The translations under genes and the position numbers were made by a program. A stretch of DNA of 64,000 nt. Source: Antennarius striatus (taxonomy: Eukaryota > Chordata > Actinopteri > Lophiiformes > Antennariidae). The stretch is from assembly GCF_040054535.1 (NCBI RefSeq), contig NC_090789.1, forward strand, positions 3,464,197 through 3,528,196. Reading direction: 5' to 3'. The notes beneath the pieces were generated by a model. That model was not told where the DNA came from, did no database searches, and saw only the letters and a list, made by a program, of their open reading frames with translations. Below, one piece after another: positions 16,675 through 36,699 of this stretch (position 1 is its first letter; each line of letters opens with the position of its first letter).

Positions 16675-19600
16675 TGTCCCTGCGTAATGTCTGCGAAAAC
16701 GGCTCCGTGTGTAATTTAGATCGTTAAACCCGATGGTTTTAGGTGTTCGGGCGGTTTCTGAAGGTGAAACAACGGGTTTTTTTGTCGGCCGGAGGCGTGA
16801 AAAGTAGTCAGCCGATGTTCAGTCGACACACATCAGCGCCGCGATTCATCCTCACTCTGAATTAGACTGCGGGATTGTCAGTCAAACGATGCCTTCAGGG
16901 ACGCGTCGTATTTTCTTACTTCAATTCACAGCAGCCACAAAGCCGATGTCGATTTCAATCATTACAGTTGTAAATTAGGTATATCACGTCGTTTGTTGTA
17001 AACATATAAACACGTAATGGTGTTTTTTATTCTTTCTTTTTTTTCGCAATTCATTGTGCGGCAAAAAAATTCTGTTTTACTTAAATCACATGGTAATCCT
17101 AATCTCAGTTCACCCTGTTTTATTTGTGGGTTTATTATTTATGACTATCAAATTTTCTGTAAAATTGTGTCGTGTTCAATGTGCTTTATTTCCATTGTAA
17201 CATTATCGTTGTTTTGAGTGTCAAATGCTGTAAATATATTAAAGCACGATTTTACGTATTTAAAATTATTACTGTAAAGTGTATATGTATGATAATAATA
17301 ATACCATGAGTTAGACAAGTGAGTAAAACTCATGAACCAAAACGTTGAAAAGATTATCCCTCTGAAGAATTTTGCTTTTTCTTACAGGGCAGATTGTTTG
17401 AACATCCCAATATTTCCGACATTCTGTTCAGCACCTGAAAGCAGCAGTGGAAAGTCGGACAAAAATCAAGTCCAGAAACCTGAGCCTCCTCTGTTCTCCA
17501 GCACCAACTGTGTACAAATACAGTGTGGTTTTACAGCTCCAGCTCTGCAGCCTGAAGCATGTGATTAAAACCTGTAAGTGGAGCGGCTGTTTACTTTTTC
17601 AGAGGGTGAAATAAATGAGCCTCTTTTATAAAAGTGGAAAAGATCACATAAAGTAAGAGGAGACCGTTTAACTTTGAGTTGGTGGAACACCAACACTGTG
17701 CAGGACAAAGAGCTGAAGAGGAATTAGGACCTCCCCTTATTCCTCAAATTGTTGACCTTCAGGAAGTTGGGTAATTTTTCATTCATGCCTTGGTGTCGTG
17801 TGCACCAGATGAGTTTGCAGCTAAATTGAATTAATCTTTTTCCCAAGCTGAGTCTAGAACAGCAATAAGTTCACAAATTCATGTTGGATGAGGGAAAGAC
17901 AGAAGCAAATAAGAAATGGAACGTTGCACTAAAAAGGGAAAGAGAAACAACAACAGTGAAATACACTTTGCTCAAGGAGGGTATTTGAAGGGTTTATTTG
18001 AATTTAATATGTAGCTCAGTGATGTCTGTAGTTATTTTTCAAATGCTGGATTGATGTGTTTTTGCACATACAAAAGCCAGGGTCTTAACAAAAAATGTGT
18101 TTGCAGAATTGTGTCTAACATATCTTGAAAAGTTGAGTTGAGTACATTTTGATGTGGATTTGGCACCAAATTACAAAGTAAGTTGTTGGGTATGGTTTCC
18201 AAATATGGCACAACGTCCTCATCATGCAATGACACAACAGTCGATAAGAATTTCAAACCAAAATATGTAAAATAATCCAATATTTCACCAAAACAACACA
18301 CAAAAAATATGTAATATCAATACGATCTATTTAACAGAAAATGTTTTTGCTACAACTCTTACTTTCTTAATTTTATTAATTGTCTCACATTGACTCGGGA
18401 TTTGTCTCAGGGCTATATGAAGGGAAATAGACTGTCTGAGCTGTTTAAAGTAGTGGAACAGGCGTCTTACACAGTGATAGATTGATAATAGAATCACATG
18501 ACGCATGCCTTGCTTACCACAGCAAATATGGTTCCACGTGTGGAGCTCTTTTTCTGGTTTTTAGAGGCGTAAACACCCCAAGCTGCCTCCACAAGGGGAG
18601 TGTGGGCCTCTGGTGAACAGGGAGAGTATCTGCTGGCTGAAAACATTCCCACATCTGGTTTCCATCTAAGCTTTATAGTCAAAATCTAACTTTTAAAACT
18701 CCAGCTCATGGCTTTCCCACTTGATGAGTAGAGACTGATAGTTTTATTAACCAGCTCTCGGTGTTGGAGTTCACTAATCATATGGAGGGGTTTGTTTTTT
18801 TTCTGAATTGTGATTTCCTTCCTGTTTATTACTCCCTGGGATGGAGTGATAATGAGAGATAATTACTAAACGGCAACCATAAAGATAGACTGGTAGCAAT
18901 AACACGCCTGAGGTGAAAGGTGTGGAGAGTGAAACACGGATTCATCCCAAAAAAAAACCCAGCTGACTGAGATCATTCTGTTAGTGTTCTTGCTCTCTAT
19001 TTAAAAAATAACTGAAACTCATCGACTTCTGGATCTGTTATCTATGATAAAAGCTAAAAATTATTGGGGGGAAAAATGCAGCAGGTGCTGAAATCAGGTG
19101 CTGAAATCAAAAGCAATCCACAGAATGTGAGTTAAAGTCTGTGATTCTGTTTTAATTATATCAACACAAATTAACAGGAATGATTCATGCGTATAATGAC
19201 AATCCTAACACAATGATATGAGAGTCATTAAAATATAACAGCTGAGAGCAAAAGCTAAGGCATTAGTCAGCATTATATCAGCTTTTGTAGATATTTTTTG
19301 CCTCATTGAAACTTGCTGTAACGTTACCTGAGGACAGATATAAAATGTGATATATGTATTAATTTGTGTTCTTATGTCATCATTTTTAGACATCCAAATG
19401 AAGCAACATTTACTAAAACAACATTAACTCTTCGGTCACAGGTCATCGGTGCAGTAAGGTGAACATAAAAAAAAGTAGATACCATACCATGAAATAATAA
19501 TAACCTTTAGTCTCATTATCTGTTATGCTATCTGTTCAATCTAATGAGGCAACATTCATATGATTCTCCTACACTTGATGTTACTCTCATAAATACAGAC
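16675..19600. other. Intergenic stretch between the lix1l 5' end and the afp4 promoter; no gene seen
   Basis: The first few hundred bases are CpG-richer and include the lix1l 5' UTR and promoter on the minus strand, with no clear TATA box. From about 17,000 to 19,600 the sequence is AT-rich and I recognise no exon, RNA gene or named repeat. This is the seam between the human-1q21-like and human-8q22-like blocks. Confidence 0.5.
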
Positions 19601-19631
19601 TTAGAGGTGATTCAGTGTTATTTTATCAATA

Positions 19632-19682
19632 AGATAAGATGCGTGTTGGACAGTCAGCACAGGGACTGTTGGACTTTGACCT
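19632..19682 (+). promoter_or_regulatory. Candidate GATA and HNF4 sites upstream of afp4
   Basis: AGATAAG (19632-19638) is a strong GATA-factor site. TGGACTTTGACCT (19670-19682) is the reverse complement of AGGTCAAAGTCCA, which contains CAAAGTCCA, the HNF4-selective DR1 half. They lie about 140-190 bases upstream of the afp4 TATA box, fitting liver or intestine control as in apolipoprotein genes. Function is inferred from consensus matches. Confidence 0.55.
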
Positions 19683-19818
19683 AGTGTTCCCGTGGCTCAC
19701 TGAACAGCAAGGGTCAGCACTGTGAGTCACTTTGAGAATAAACACCCAATGACGTTTTATTTTTTCGTATCGTCCAATCAGATGCTCATCACCGCCGTCC
19801 TGCACCATCACGCCGCTC

Positions 19819-19875
19819 TATAAGAAGTGTGTGTCGGATGCAGATGCCCCATCCCGTTCAGATCCTGCCATTCAG
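19819..19875 (+). promoter_or_regulatory. afp4 TATA box and noncoding first exon
   Basis: CTCTATAAGAAG places a TATA box at 19819-19824. Transcription would start near 19848. A donor CATTCAG|GTGAGT ends the noncoding exon at 19875. The 834-base intron then runs to the acceptor TCTCTTTAG at 20709, 20 bases before the start codon. Two exonic parts (5' UTR exon plus signal-peptide exon) are the usual layout of small secreted apolipoprotein-like genes. Confidence 0.65.
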
Positions 19876-20729
19876 GTGAGTTGAACTGATTTTCTTATGG
19901 GATTTAACGCGTGCCGTTTTCTTAGACAAATTGATTTGAATTTTTTCTAAAATTATTAGCCTGTATTTGCATTAATTTTAGTTTTTAATGTTGTGTCTTA
20001 TCTGAAGTCATCGTATCATTAGCGGTTCCTCAGCTTGTCTTCATTTTTAACCCATTTACAAAAGTTTCACATATTTTTCACACGTGTTTAACATGATTCT
20101 CTTGACTTTTCTTTAAATTTAAAGTTTTAAACACACTAATAACTGACTTAAGGAAAAACTGAGGAAAAAAGTGCTTCAAGAACTGAAAACAAACCAGCAG
20201 AACAGTATTCAGTATATTTGATATACTGTATGACTCGAAAAGTTTACCCTGAAGTTTATAAATGCTCAGCAATAACCCAATTAATCCATGTGGGTGTAAG
20301 ATTTTAAGTGTTTTTTTCATTATTGAATCAAAGCTATCCATGACCTTGAGGACACACACACCCACACACACACTCCAAACTCAAAGTTCACTAGATTTGC
20401 ACTGAAGCTGTGGACATGACGTCTCTGATAAGCCAGATAAAGTTCAGATAATTATTTATTTTTCTAATTTGTGGCAAAACGCCAGCCTGGGATTCCTGGA
20501 ACAACCTTTATCAGCGTGTCATCCGATGGCGAGTCAAAATACACCCGAGTTAAGAAAAAAACAACAACTTTGAGTGCAATAGAAAGATCTCAATCAAGGT
20601 TTACATTTTCTTTTTCAACTTTAAATTTGTAAGAGAAGTTCTGTTGGACCACGGACAAACAAAAAGTAACGTCTTTCTCCAGAAAGAATAATTAATGCCT
20701 TCTCTTTAGGTAGTATCCACTCAGCAGCC

Positions 20730-21271
20730 ATGAAGTTCTCCATCATCGTCGCCGTTGTTCTGCTTGCTTTGGCACAAGGTGCAGTTTAACCTTCATAAAT
20801 TCAAATATGAAGAGATTAAAATAAAAAAATTGTACATATCGAGTGCTTGTTGTCTTTGGAATCCGAACAGGAAGCCTGGCACAAGATGCTGCCCTTCCTG
20901 ATTTCCAGGCCATCACTCAGCAACTGGAGGAGATGAGGACCAGACTGACCCAGCAGCTTTCCAGCAGCGGCGGCGATATGGCCAACCAGGCTGAGTGAGT
21001 GCAGCGAAGGCATCAGCTCCAGTTTCAGTCGAATAAGACAAATTATTTCATTTCTTTTTAACCCCACAGGCAAATCCAAAGACAACTGGCGACCCTCGGC
21101 ACTCAGATTCAGGAGAAGATCGCCACTTTGACCGCTCAGCTGCAGGAACACGTGAATCCCATGAGAGAATCTGTCCAGGCTCAGGTTCAGCCCATCCTGA
21201 CGGAGATGCAGAAGCAGATGGAAGCCATCTTCACCAAGATCACGGAACAGACGAAGGCGATCGAGAACTAA
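20730..21271 (+). CDS. afp4: afp4, type-4 ice-structuring (antifreeze-like) protein, complete
   Basis: Three coding exons: 20730-20778, 20871-20994 and 21070-21271, giving 124 residues. The signal peptide MKFSIIVAVVLLALAQGSLA is followed by a mature chain starting QDAALPDF. The mature part is helical and Gln/Glu/Lys-rich with heptad-like spacing (ITQQLEEMRTRLTQQL; AEQIQRQLATLGTQIQEKIA; VQPILTEMQKQMEAIF) and ends ITEQTKAIEN, almost identical in pattern to LS-12 type IV antifreeze protein (which ends DQTRAVEN). Family knowledge: type IV proteins are four-helix-bundle secreted proteins related to exchangeable apolipoproteins. Most teleosts keep one without needing freeze protection, so a lipid-related role is likely. 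The gene is transcribed toward pabpc1. Apolipoprotein A-II-like or A-IV-like paralogues are the alternative, but length and both ends favour afp4. Confidence 0.93.
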
Positions 21272-21416
21272 ATCGACATCTTTAAACGAAGACGTGCCTC
21301 TTCTCGTCCGTCGTGGATCGAGCTGCTCGTGTTCAATGGCCGGTTTGAAAATGCAGACTAAAACGTTGTTTTAGGGGATTGTTAACGTTTACATCGTCTC
21401 TGCTTCGGTGCAAAAA

Positions 21417-21422
21417 TTAAAA
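21417..21422 (+). promoter_or_regulatory. Polyadenylation signal of afp4
   Basis: ATTAAA variant signal 146 bases after the afp4 stop, followed by a T-rich downstream element (TCTTTTTCATTTTTT). Confidence 0.6.
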
Positions 21423-21771
21423 CATGAAAAACAAAATTCAGTCTTTTTCATTTTTTACTGGTCAGAGTTTTGGGAACTCTAGCCACAAATGAGTCAGACA
21501 AGTCAAATTCACTTTTTTTTTTAATTCAAGCAAGCAAACATAATGAAACATTTTGTAAGGACATAATAAAACATTTAAAAAGGGGTTAAAAATGGCAAAA
21601 AAAAAAAGGAATGCTTTTGAGATTTTTTTTTTTTCTTCATCACAGATTTCTCCTGTTAAACCCATCCTTAACAAAACATCAAGGTTTTTCTGCTTTTTTT
21701 TCTCCAACCAGGCCTGGATGGAGACTTTCTGTATTTTAATAATATATTATTTAAATATCTTTTTAATGAGT

Positions 21772-21777
21772 TTTATT
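21772..21777 (-). promoter_or_regulatory. Candidate polyadenylation signal of pabpc1
   Basis: AATAAA on the minus strand, about 350 bases after the pabpc1 stop. It faces the afp4 3' end, so the two convergent genes would end only about 350 bases apart. The intervening A- and T-rich sequence has no gene. Confidence 0.5.
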
Positions 21778-22125
21778 CACTTTCTTTCCATTTTTTTGGG
21801 CTTTTTCTTTTTCATAATTCTTCTCTCGGCCAGACTTCAACACCCCCCCCCCCACATCTGTGAACATGACACTAAAACACATCAGACATTTGGATCTTTT
21901 AAGTCCCATTGCAACATAAATGGGATTTTCATCACCCACCAATACAAGCCGATCTGCTTGTACGCAAACAGTGTAGACATAAACTGGCCGGTTGTGAATA
22001 AACTTGAATGAGTATGTATATAATAACAGGTGACAGCAACGTATAAATAGAAAGCTCGTCGTGAGGGGCCTCGATCTCCAGACACCCCCCTCCGTATCCA
22101 AGCAGAAACTTGTTGTCTCTCGGAG

Positions 22126-28294
<6,169 letters not shown>

Positions 28295-28610
28295 CTAGCA
28301 AACAACTCGAGCGGAAGCTAGGCTACAAAGTTTTCGGCGACAGTCCGAATTCTAGACTCCGCAAAGGTCGCGACAATTCAGGGCAGAATTCAACCGCTAA
28401 CTTGTCAGTAACGGTATTAAAAGTAAAAATAATTTACTAAAATAGCGAACGGATTTAAAACTTGTATCCGAATTTAGTAAAAGTTAATCTAACGTCGCGC
28501 TGACTCGGTTCTGAGTCGAATGAAATTGTATCGTGGAGTCAACGGTTAGCCTCTTGTGGTCCTCGAGCGTCTTGTTGAGCTTCACTGGTTCGTTGCAAAA
28601 GAAAAAAAAG

Positions 28611-28672
28611 GACTTTTTGGTTTTCTTTTTATATTTTTAGTTTTTTTTTGTAGTTTTTTTTTTTTTTATAGA
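28611..28672 (-). promoter_or_regulatory. A-rich autoregulatory tract in the pabpc1 5' UTR
   Basis: Read on the minus strand, oligo(A) runs are broken by short spacers (A14 CTAC A9 CT A5 ... AAAAAG AAAACC AAAAAG). The tract lies about 60 bases below the likely start site and over 330 bases above the ATG. In mammals an A-rich tract at this place is bound by PABPC1 itself to repress its own translation. Sequence and position match; repression here is inferred. Confidence 0.75.
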
Positions 28673-28734
28673 ATGTGTCCCGAGCGAGCTCAGGAGCACA
28701 CGGGCACTCACACAGCAACTACAGCCGGGGTTGA

Positions 28735-28799
28735 GGGTAAGGACCAACCGGGAAGTTGTGGTTTATATACCATCTGTGACGTCATCGCAACGGACCAAT
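28735..28799 (-). promoter_or_regulatory. pabpc1 core promoter: CCAAT, CRE, TATA, TOP-like start
   Basis: In minus-strand order: an inverted CCAAT box (28799-28795), a perfect CRE TGACGTCA (28784-28777), a TATA box TATATAA (28769-28763), and a likely start at the CCCTC around 28737. The start resembles but is not a strict 5' terminal oligopyrimidine tract, which mammalian PABPC1 mRNA has. The segment below (CTCGGGACACATT) resembles the start of human PABPC1 mRNA. Confidence 0.65.
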
Positions 28800-28800
28800 T

Positions 28801-31542
<2,742 letters not shown>

Positions 31543-31595
31543 CTGGTGAGAAGTTTAAAAAAAAAGTGTGTTTTTGTTTCTTTTCTCCCTGATAT

Positions 31596-34500
31596 TCATT
31601 CCTTGGCCTCGTCGCGCACCTGCTGCTGCGACATGTCCTCTGCGTCGCCTTCTCCCTGGGCGTCTGATGTCCACAGCTGCAAAAAAGTGAGAGACGTTGA
31701 GATTAGTCCACACCAGGAAGTAGGGGGAGAAAAAAACACTTTGTATCCCTGATGTTTCTCAAGCCCACTTTGTGAATGGTCAGTCAAACAGGTATGAAAT
31801 AAAAGTGACACTCACTGTCAGATTGTCACGGAGCAGCTGCATGATCAAGGTGCTGTCTTTGTAGGATTCCTGCTTGATGCTGTCCAGCTCAGTGATGGCT
31901 GTGTCAAAGGCCTGGAGGAGAGGGGAAAGGTTTTAGAACGAGCATGCAAGATATCATCGTACAAATATGATTATCTTTTTTAAAACTTAAAATTTAGATC
32001 ATGTTGTGCTTTGTTGCACAATTAAAGAGACTTTTAGTAAATGTATAAAATATTCTTAAGTGAAACCCCCTTAATGAATGATTAATCTATAAAAGCGTAG
32101 CACCAATGGATGATGGACCCGAATTAACGATGAGAAGGAGATAGTTCTCACCGACTTGGCCAGTTCACAAGCTTTTTCAGGGTTGTTGTCGATCTCGTAA
32201 TAGAAGACAGAGAAGTTGAGAGCAAGGCCTAGGCGGATGGGATGAGTCGATGGCATGCCCAGAGACACGTTGTAGGCCTCGCTGTAGGCATTTTTTGAAT
32301 CTTCAATGATAACTGCACATGGGAGGACACACCAAAGAGAAAATGGATGAGAATTGCACACATTCATCCATAGGCTAGAGCATTACTGCAACTGCCGCAG
32401 GACACAAAGATCTGCTTGACTCACCTTTCTTCTCAGTAGTGGCCACCTCTGCCTTGTAGCGCAGGTAGTCTCCCTTCATCTTCAGGTAGAAGACTTTGCC
32501 ATCAATAGTGTTTTCGGTGTTTTTGATGAGGTACGTATCGAGCAGTTGCTGGAAACAAAAATCCGCCAAACATAATCCTTTAAAATGTGTTCAGTCAACA
32601 TGCAGCAATCATGAGTCAGCTCATAATTAGTGTGAATGCATCCCACCTAAATCTTGGTAAAATAATAAAAGTTTGCCTTTTTTTCCCCCACCGTGTGTCG
32701 GATGTTGAGAGACAAACAGTGGCTCAAGCAAAGAAACCTTACGGCAGTCAGCTCTCAGATCAATCATACCGTGTGCTTCCTTGCACAGACCTCATCTATT
32801 CAGAGATGGTGCAAAACATTCATGCAACACCTTTCTTTGGTACTGCTGAAATGTGGTCACACCGTCGATTCGGCTGTTACCACCTCCGAGGGAAGACGCT
32901 AAACAACACCTAAACCGATGGCCGATATCTAGACAATGGAGCATCTAGATAGAACAGCAAAGCGGAACAACAGCACCACAGTGAACAGCAGCGCAAGAGG
33001 AGCGCTTAGATTGGAAAAATAATTTTCCCTACAGGGAACTAATAAAGATTAAGATTAAACATTAAAGATTAAGAGTAAAAATTCCTCTAATGACGGAATC
33101 TCCTTAAGTGATCAATAACGTTATACTCTAATCTTATCTCCACTAGTTTCTGCCATCAGCCAATTTATGCCGTCTCCTTGTTGCACTTGCACCAGAACCT
33201 CAAGGGTTGGGTACCATTCACTGAATGAATGCCAGTGGAGTGACCATGAATCTGATTCAAAACAAAACTACTTTGCTTGATATTTAAACGTGCGTCACGT
33301 GTAATGTAAAGGAATAGTTCATTAAAGACATGAAGATGTAAAAAAAAGCTGATGCCTCGCATTTGAAGCAGATTTAACCCTTCGTGAACGAGCAGGGGAC
33401 AGGGTCCAGATGAGGCTTCGATGTCAAGCTATTAGCTTGTAATTTGTTTAACCAGGTGTTGATCCTTCCAGAGATCTCGATCTGACCGGGTCTGCATGTC
33501 ATGACTGATTTAAGACACTGGATTGATTTGAGAAGGTTTTTCAGAATTGTTCAGATATTCATGGCCATTCATACACTAGTGACTTATATTTCTTTTTTTT
33601 AAGAGAAGCCGATAGAGATCAGTGACATCCGTTTTGCTTCTGACATTTTCTCTACACGTGAAGCACCAGTCAATTGAGTCATGGTCCAGCAAATCTGAGA
33701 TTCTACCCTCATCCAGGAACCAGAAAAAAGTCTAATAAACTTCTTGTACGCAGCCTTTTCTTGAAAATACAGGCCATGTATTAGGATAGTTATTTTCTAG
33801 ATCCTATTTGATGGTTTGCTAACGTGATACTTGTTTTATTTTAAAAAGTAAACATTTGTGGTGTTTTAACACCATTTTAAAAGGGACTGCAAACAATTTT
33901 AGAGCATGATCTAAAAACGCCACTGAACCATTGTTTTAACATTTGGATAAGTGCAACCCCTCTGAAACCGATGATAATGATGCAGCCTGGCTTCACGCAC
34001 GCCTACTACGGATTCAGTGCAATAGGCTAACGTGGACAGAAGAGCAATAAATAACAAGGTCAGGCTGTCCAGTCGCATTTGTGCTGCAGTCTGACTGACC
34101 TTATTATGTGTTGTTGATTTTTTAATGTTACACAATAACCAAATCTGTGCATACGAGCATCATTTCAAAAACGTGACTACAAAAGGTTTTCACAATGCAA
34201 CGGAAAAGTTTTTCCATTCTTGGTAAAACCAGCAGTGTGTTGGTTAATTGCAACACAAACAAGCACACATTACGTGACAAAAAATATAGCAAACGCATCA
34301 AAGTGTGGCCTCGCATAGTGAAAAGAGACAAGGGAGTTGATTGGTTTTGAGTCAGGTGGTGAGCAAGTGCTTACACAGCATGGCATCAACATAGACATCA
34401 GCCATAATTGTATCGCGATTGGCCAAACTTGAGTTCAAATTAGAAACGTCCATCTCCTCTGAATTATTTAAAAAATCCATCATCTTCAATTCAAAGATTG

Positions 34501-34812
34501 ACTTTCACCATTATGTCTGTTGCTTACCAGTACTTCATCACAAATGCCTTTCAGCTCCTTCTCAATCTCTTGTCTGTACTCCACGACCATTGCCTTGTGG
34601 GAGCTGTCGGTGTTTTCTATGGACGAGAGCACCCTCCAAGATGCCCTTTTGGCTCCCACCACATTCTTGTAAGCGACAGAAAGCAGGTTGCGCTCCTCGT
34701 TATCAAGATTTTCGTCCTTCTCTGTAACAGCCTTCATGAATGCAGCCATGTCGTCGTAGCGTTCGGCCTGTTCAGCCAGTTTGGCTTTCGCAACATAGTC
34801 CTTGTGGTCCAT
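31596..34812 (-). CDS. Divergent 14-3-3 protein gene at the ywhaz position, complete
   Basis: Five coding exons: 34812-34528, 32548-32425, 32312-32152, 31911-31816 and 31676-31596, giving 248 residues. The exon plan (124 and 96 base middle exons) is that of vertebrate 14-3-3 genes. Ligand-groove residues are kept: K49, R56 (GAKRASWR), R125-Y126 (equal to zeta R127-Y128) and the block [19 protein letters not shown]. Ser58 is also kept. 14-3-3 dimers bind phospho-Ser/Thr partners in the cytoplasm. The rest departs strongly from zeta: it starts [10 protein letters not shown], is about three residues shorter after SSIE, has [20 protein letters not shown] and [16 protein letters not shown], and ends [20 protein letters not shown]. 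Position between pabpc1 and znf706 equals human YWHAZ, so by synteny it is ywhaz or its diverged duplicate. Kinship to the diverged killifish gill 14-3-3.a or to ywhabl-type genes is a guess. Symbol left open. Confidence 0.9.
32930..33060 (+). repeat. Possible SINE/LINE 3' tail
   Basis: The end TTTCCCTACAGGGAACTAATAAAGATTAAG resembles, in the ACTAATAAAG part, the tails of the SINE copies at 26060-26080 and 47020-47040. The upstream part is not recognised. It lies in intron 1 of the coding part of the 14-3-3 gene (34527-32549), which is otherwise without recognised content. Confidence 0.3.
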
Positions 34813-36493
34813 GGCTTCTGTGTGGGCTGAGGAAAGAGTGGAGATAGGGCCAGCAGGGTGAACAAAAGGGACAAGAGTAATAATGTGAAAGCAGGTAATA
34901 AGGGAGAACAGCAGGAAAAAAAAATATTCAGGGCAACATGATGGTGAAATACAAATCAGATTTTTGGTATGAATATAATATTAATTTGAAGAGGACATTC
35001 TCTGAATACTTTTGGGACTTTGTCACCATCCAGCATTTTAAGGATGTAGACATCATGGAATGTCTGTCATAGTCTCTGACATTTTATTTAATAAGAGAAT
35101 ATAGCAATTCAGACTTAACATACTCATTTAAAACACACTACCATCATGTATCAGTCCACTTATCAAAAAGTCCTCAAACCACTTTGGTCCTTCATTTGGA
35201 ATAAATGTGTGTCATCCATGTGAAATGAAAAAAGTGGGCTGGGGGGATAAATTCTATGTAAAACGTTGATCAAAATTATTTTCTGAGTTAACCTATTAAC
35301 GGAAGTTATTGTCATTGATTTATAACCAGGTAACTTCCAAGTCGTTTCGTCAGAGAACAAGCAGCCATCTTTAAGAGATGTGTTCTTTTCTAGCCAGCAG
35401 TCCCAAACCCAAGATTATGTAATGAATGCAATCCCACGTGAAGAAAGGAAAACCGTAAATTCTCACATTACATTACTAACAAACGAAATAAAATTTTGCA
35501 GTTATTAATCAATCACTCTCAGATGAGCCATTCTGTACAGAAAAAACAACGACCATATGGGAAATAAATGCAGGGTTTAAATGCTACTGAATTTGAACCA
35601 CGCCTTTCACTTTTATACAGGTGAGACAAACTATAGTGAGCTATTAAAAAAAATATAGATGCTGGTTTCGATCTGATGAGACATCGATTACTTATCATTT
35701 TTCGATCGGAAGGCAACCTCCGAACGAAGCGAAAGGAGAATTCCCCAAACTTTTTTCTGAAGTTAAAAATAAAATATGGCTTACCAACTACTTGGTTGTA
35801 ATACAGGAGTGTCCAACTTATGGAACCAGCCTTTAACGAAGAATAAAATTTGAATAAAAATCCAGACCAGGTGAGTCACATCTGCCAACACTCACACACC
35901 TGCACCCTTCCAAGGAATGTCGGCCACCCTGTTTCACGTCACACACTCACCTGCCCAACGAGTTACGACGGTGTTACGGGCAGGATACACGCCTAAAAAA
36001 CATCATCTAATGAAAACTGGTCTATTTAGTCGTTTAAATAAAAAAAAAGTGTTAATAAGGCTGTTGTGAACAGATATAGCCGATTAATGGTTTAGCCGAT
36101 TCAGTTGAACTAGCATGAAAGGAGCCTCGTTCAGTTCAACCTACAGTGAACGCCCTTTTTCGCTTCCCGGAAACAAACCAGAGCTGTTGGTTTTACGAAA
36201 ATTAAGCATTCATTATAGTTTGTTTCGTGTAAAAAAAAGAAGAAGCTAGTTTTAATAATTAGAAAATATGCTAAAAAAACACACACAGCGAACAAAATAC
36301 CTTACGTTAGCTTAGATGGGTTAAGGTGCACTTCCCGTTCAGGAAGCGCCGAACAATGACCGAGCAGCGGTGCAAACGCTGGTTCAGTATCAGCGAATCG
36401 TGTACGGAATAAAACAGTCCCCGAGCTGCGTAGAGCTAGTTTGACAATTAAGTTACGAAGCAGCAGAGATTGGTAGTTTTAAATACATGTGAA

Positions 36494-36650
36494 CTGACCT
36501 GCGAGTGTCGTTAGACGGTGTTGTTCCTGATTTCCAGCCGCACAGCTGACGTTCTCTCCCGCTCATCCACGGGGTTTCCCTCCAATCAGAGGCACTGGAG
36601 CAGGGTCGAGCAGGGACGAATGACGTCAGAGCGGTTGCTAAGACAACCAA
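36494..36650 (-). promoter_or_regulatory. 14-3-3 gene noncoding first exon and promoter
   Basis: On the minus strand a donor ACTCGCAG|GTCAGT ends an upstream noncoding exon at 36499. It would join the acceptor CTTTCCTCAG at 34827, 14 bases above the ATG (the 1.7 kb between is intron). Above the exon are a CCAAT box (36582-36586), a perfect CRE (36621-36628) and GTTGCTAAGACAAC (36634-36647), an imperfect palindrome close to the RFX X-box. No TATA box is seen. Exon 5' end not determined. Confidence 0.55.
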
Positions 36651-36699
36651 ATTTTACATGCACATGGCCGTTGGGGCAGTTTTAAAGATTTATCAAGTT

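Noticed and set aside
21592-22101. Plus and minus frames of about 110-140 codons
   Set aside because: They lie in the pabpc1 3' UTR or spacer and are rich in Phe/Ile/Lys from A and T runs.
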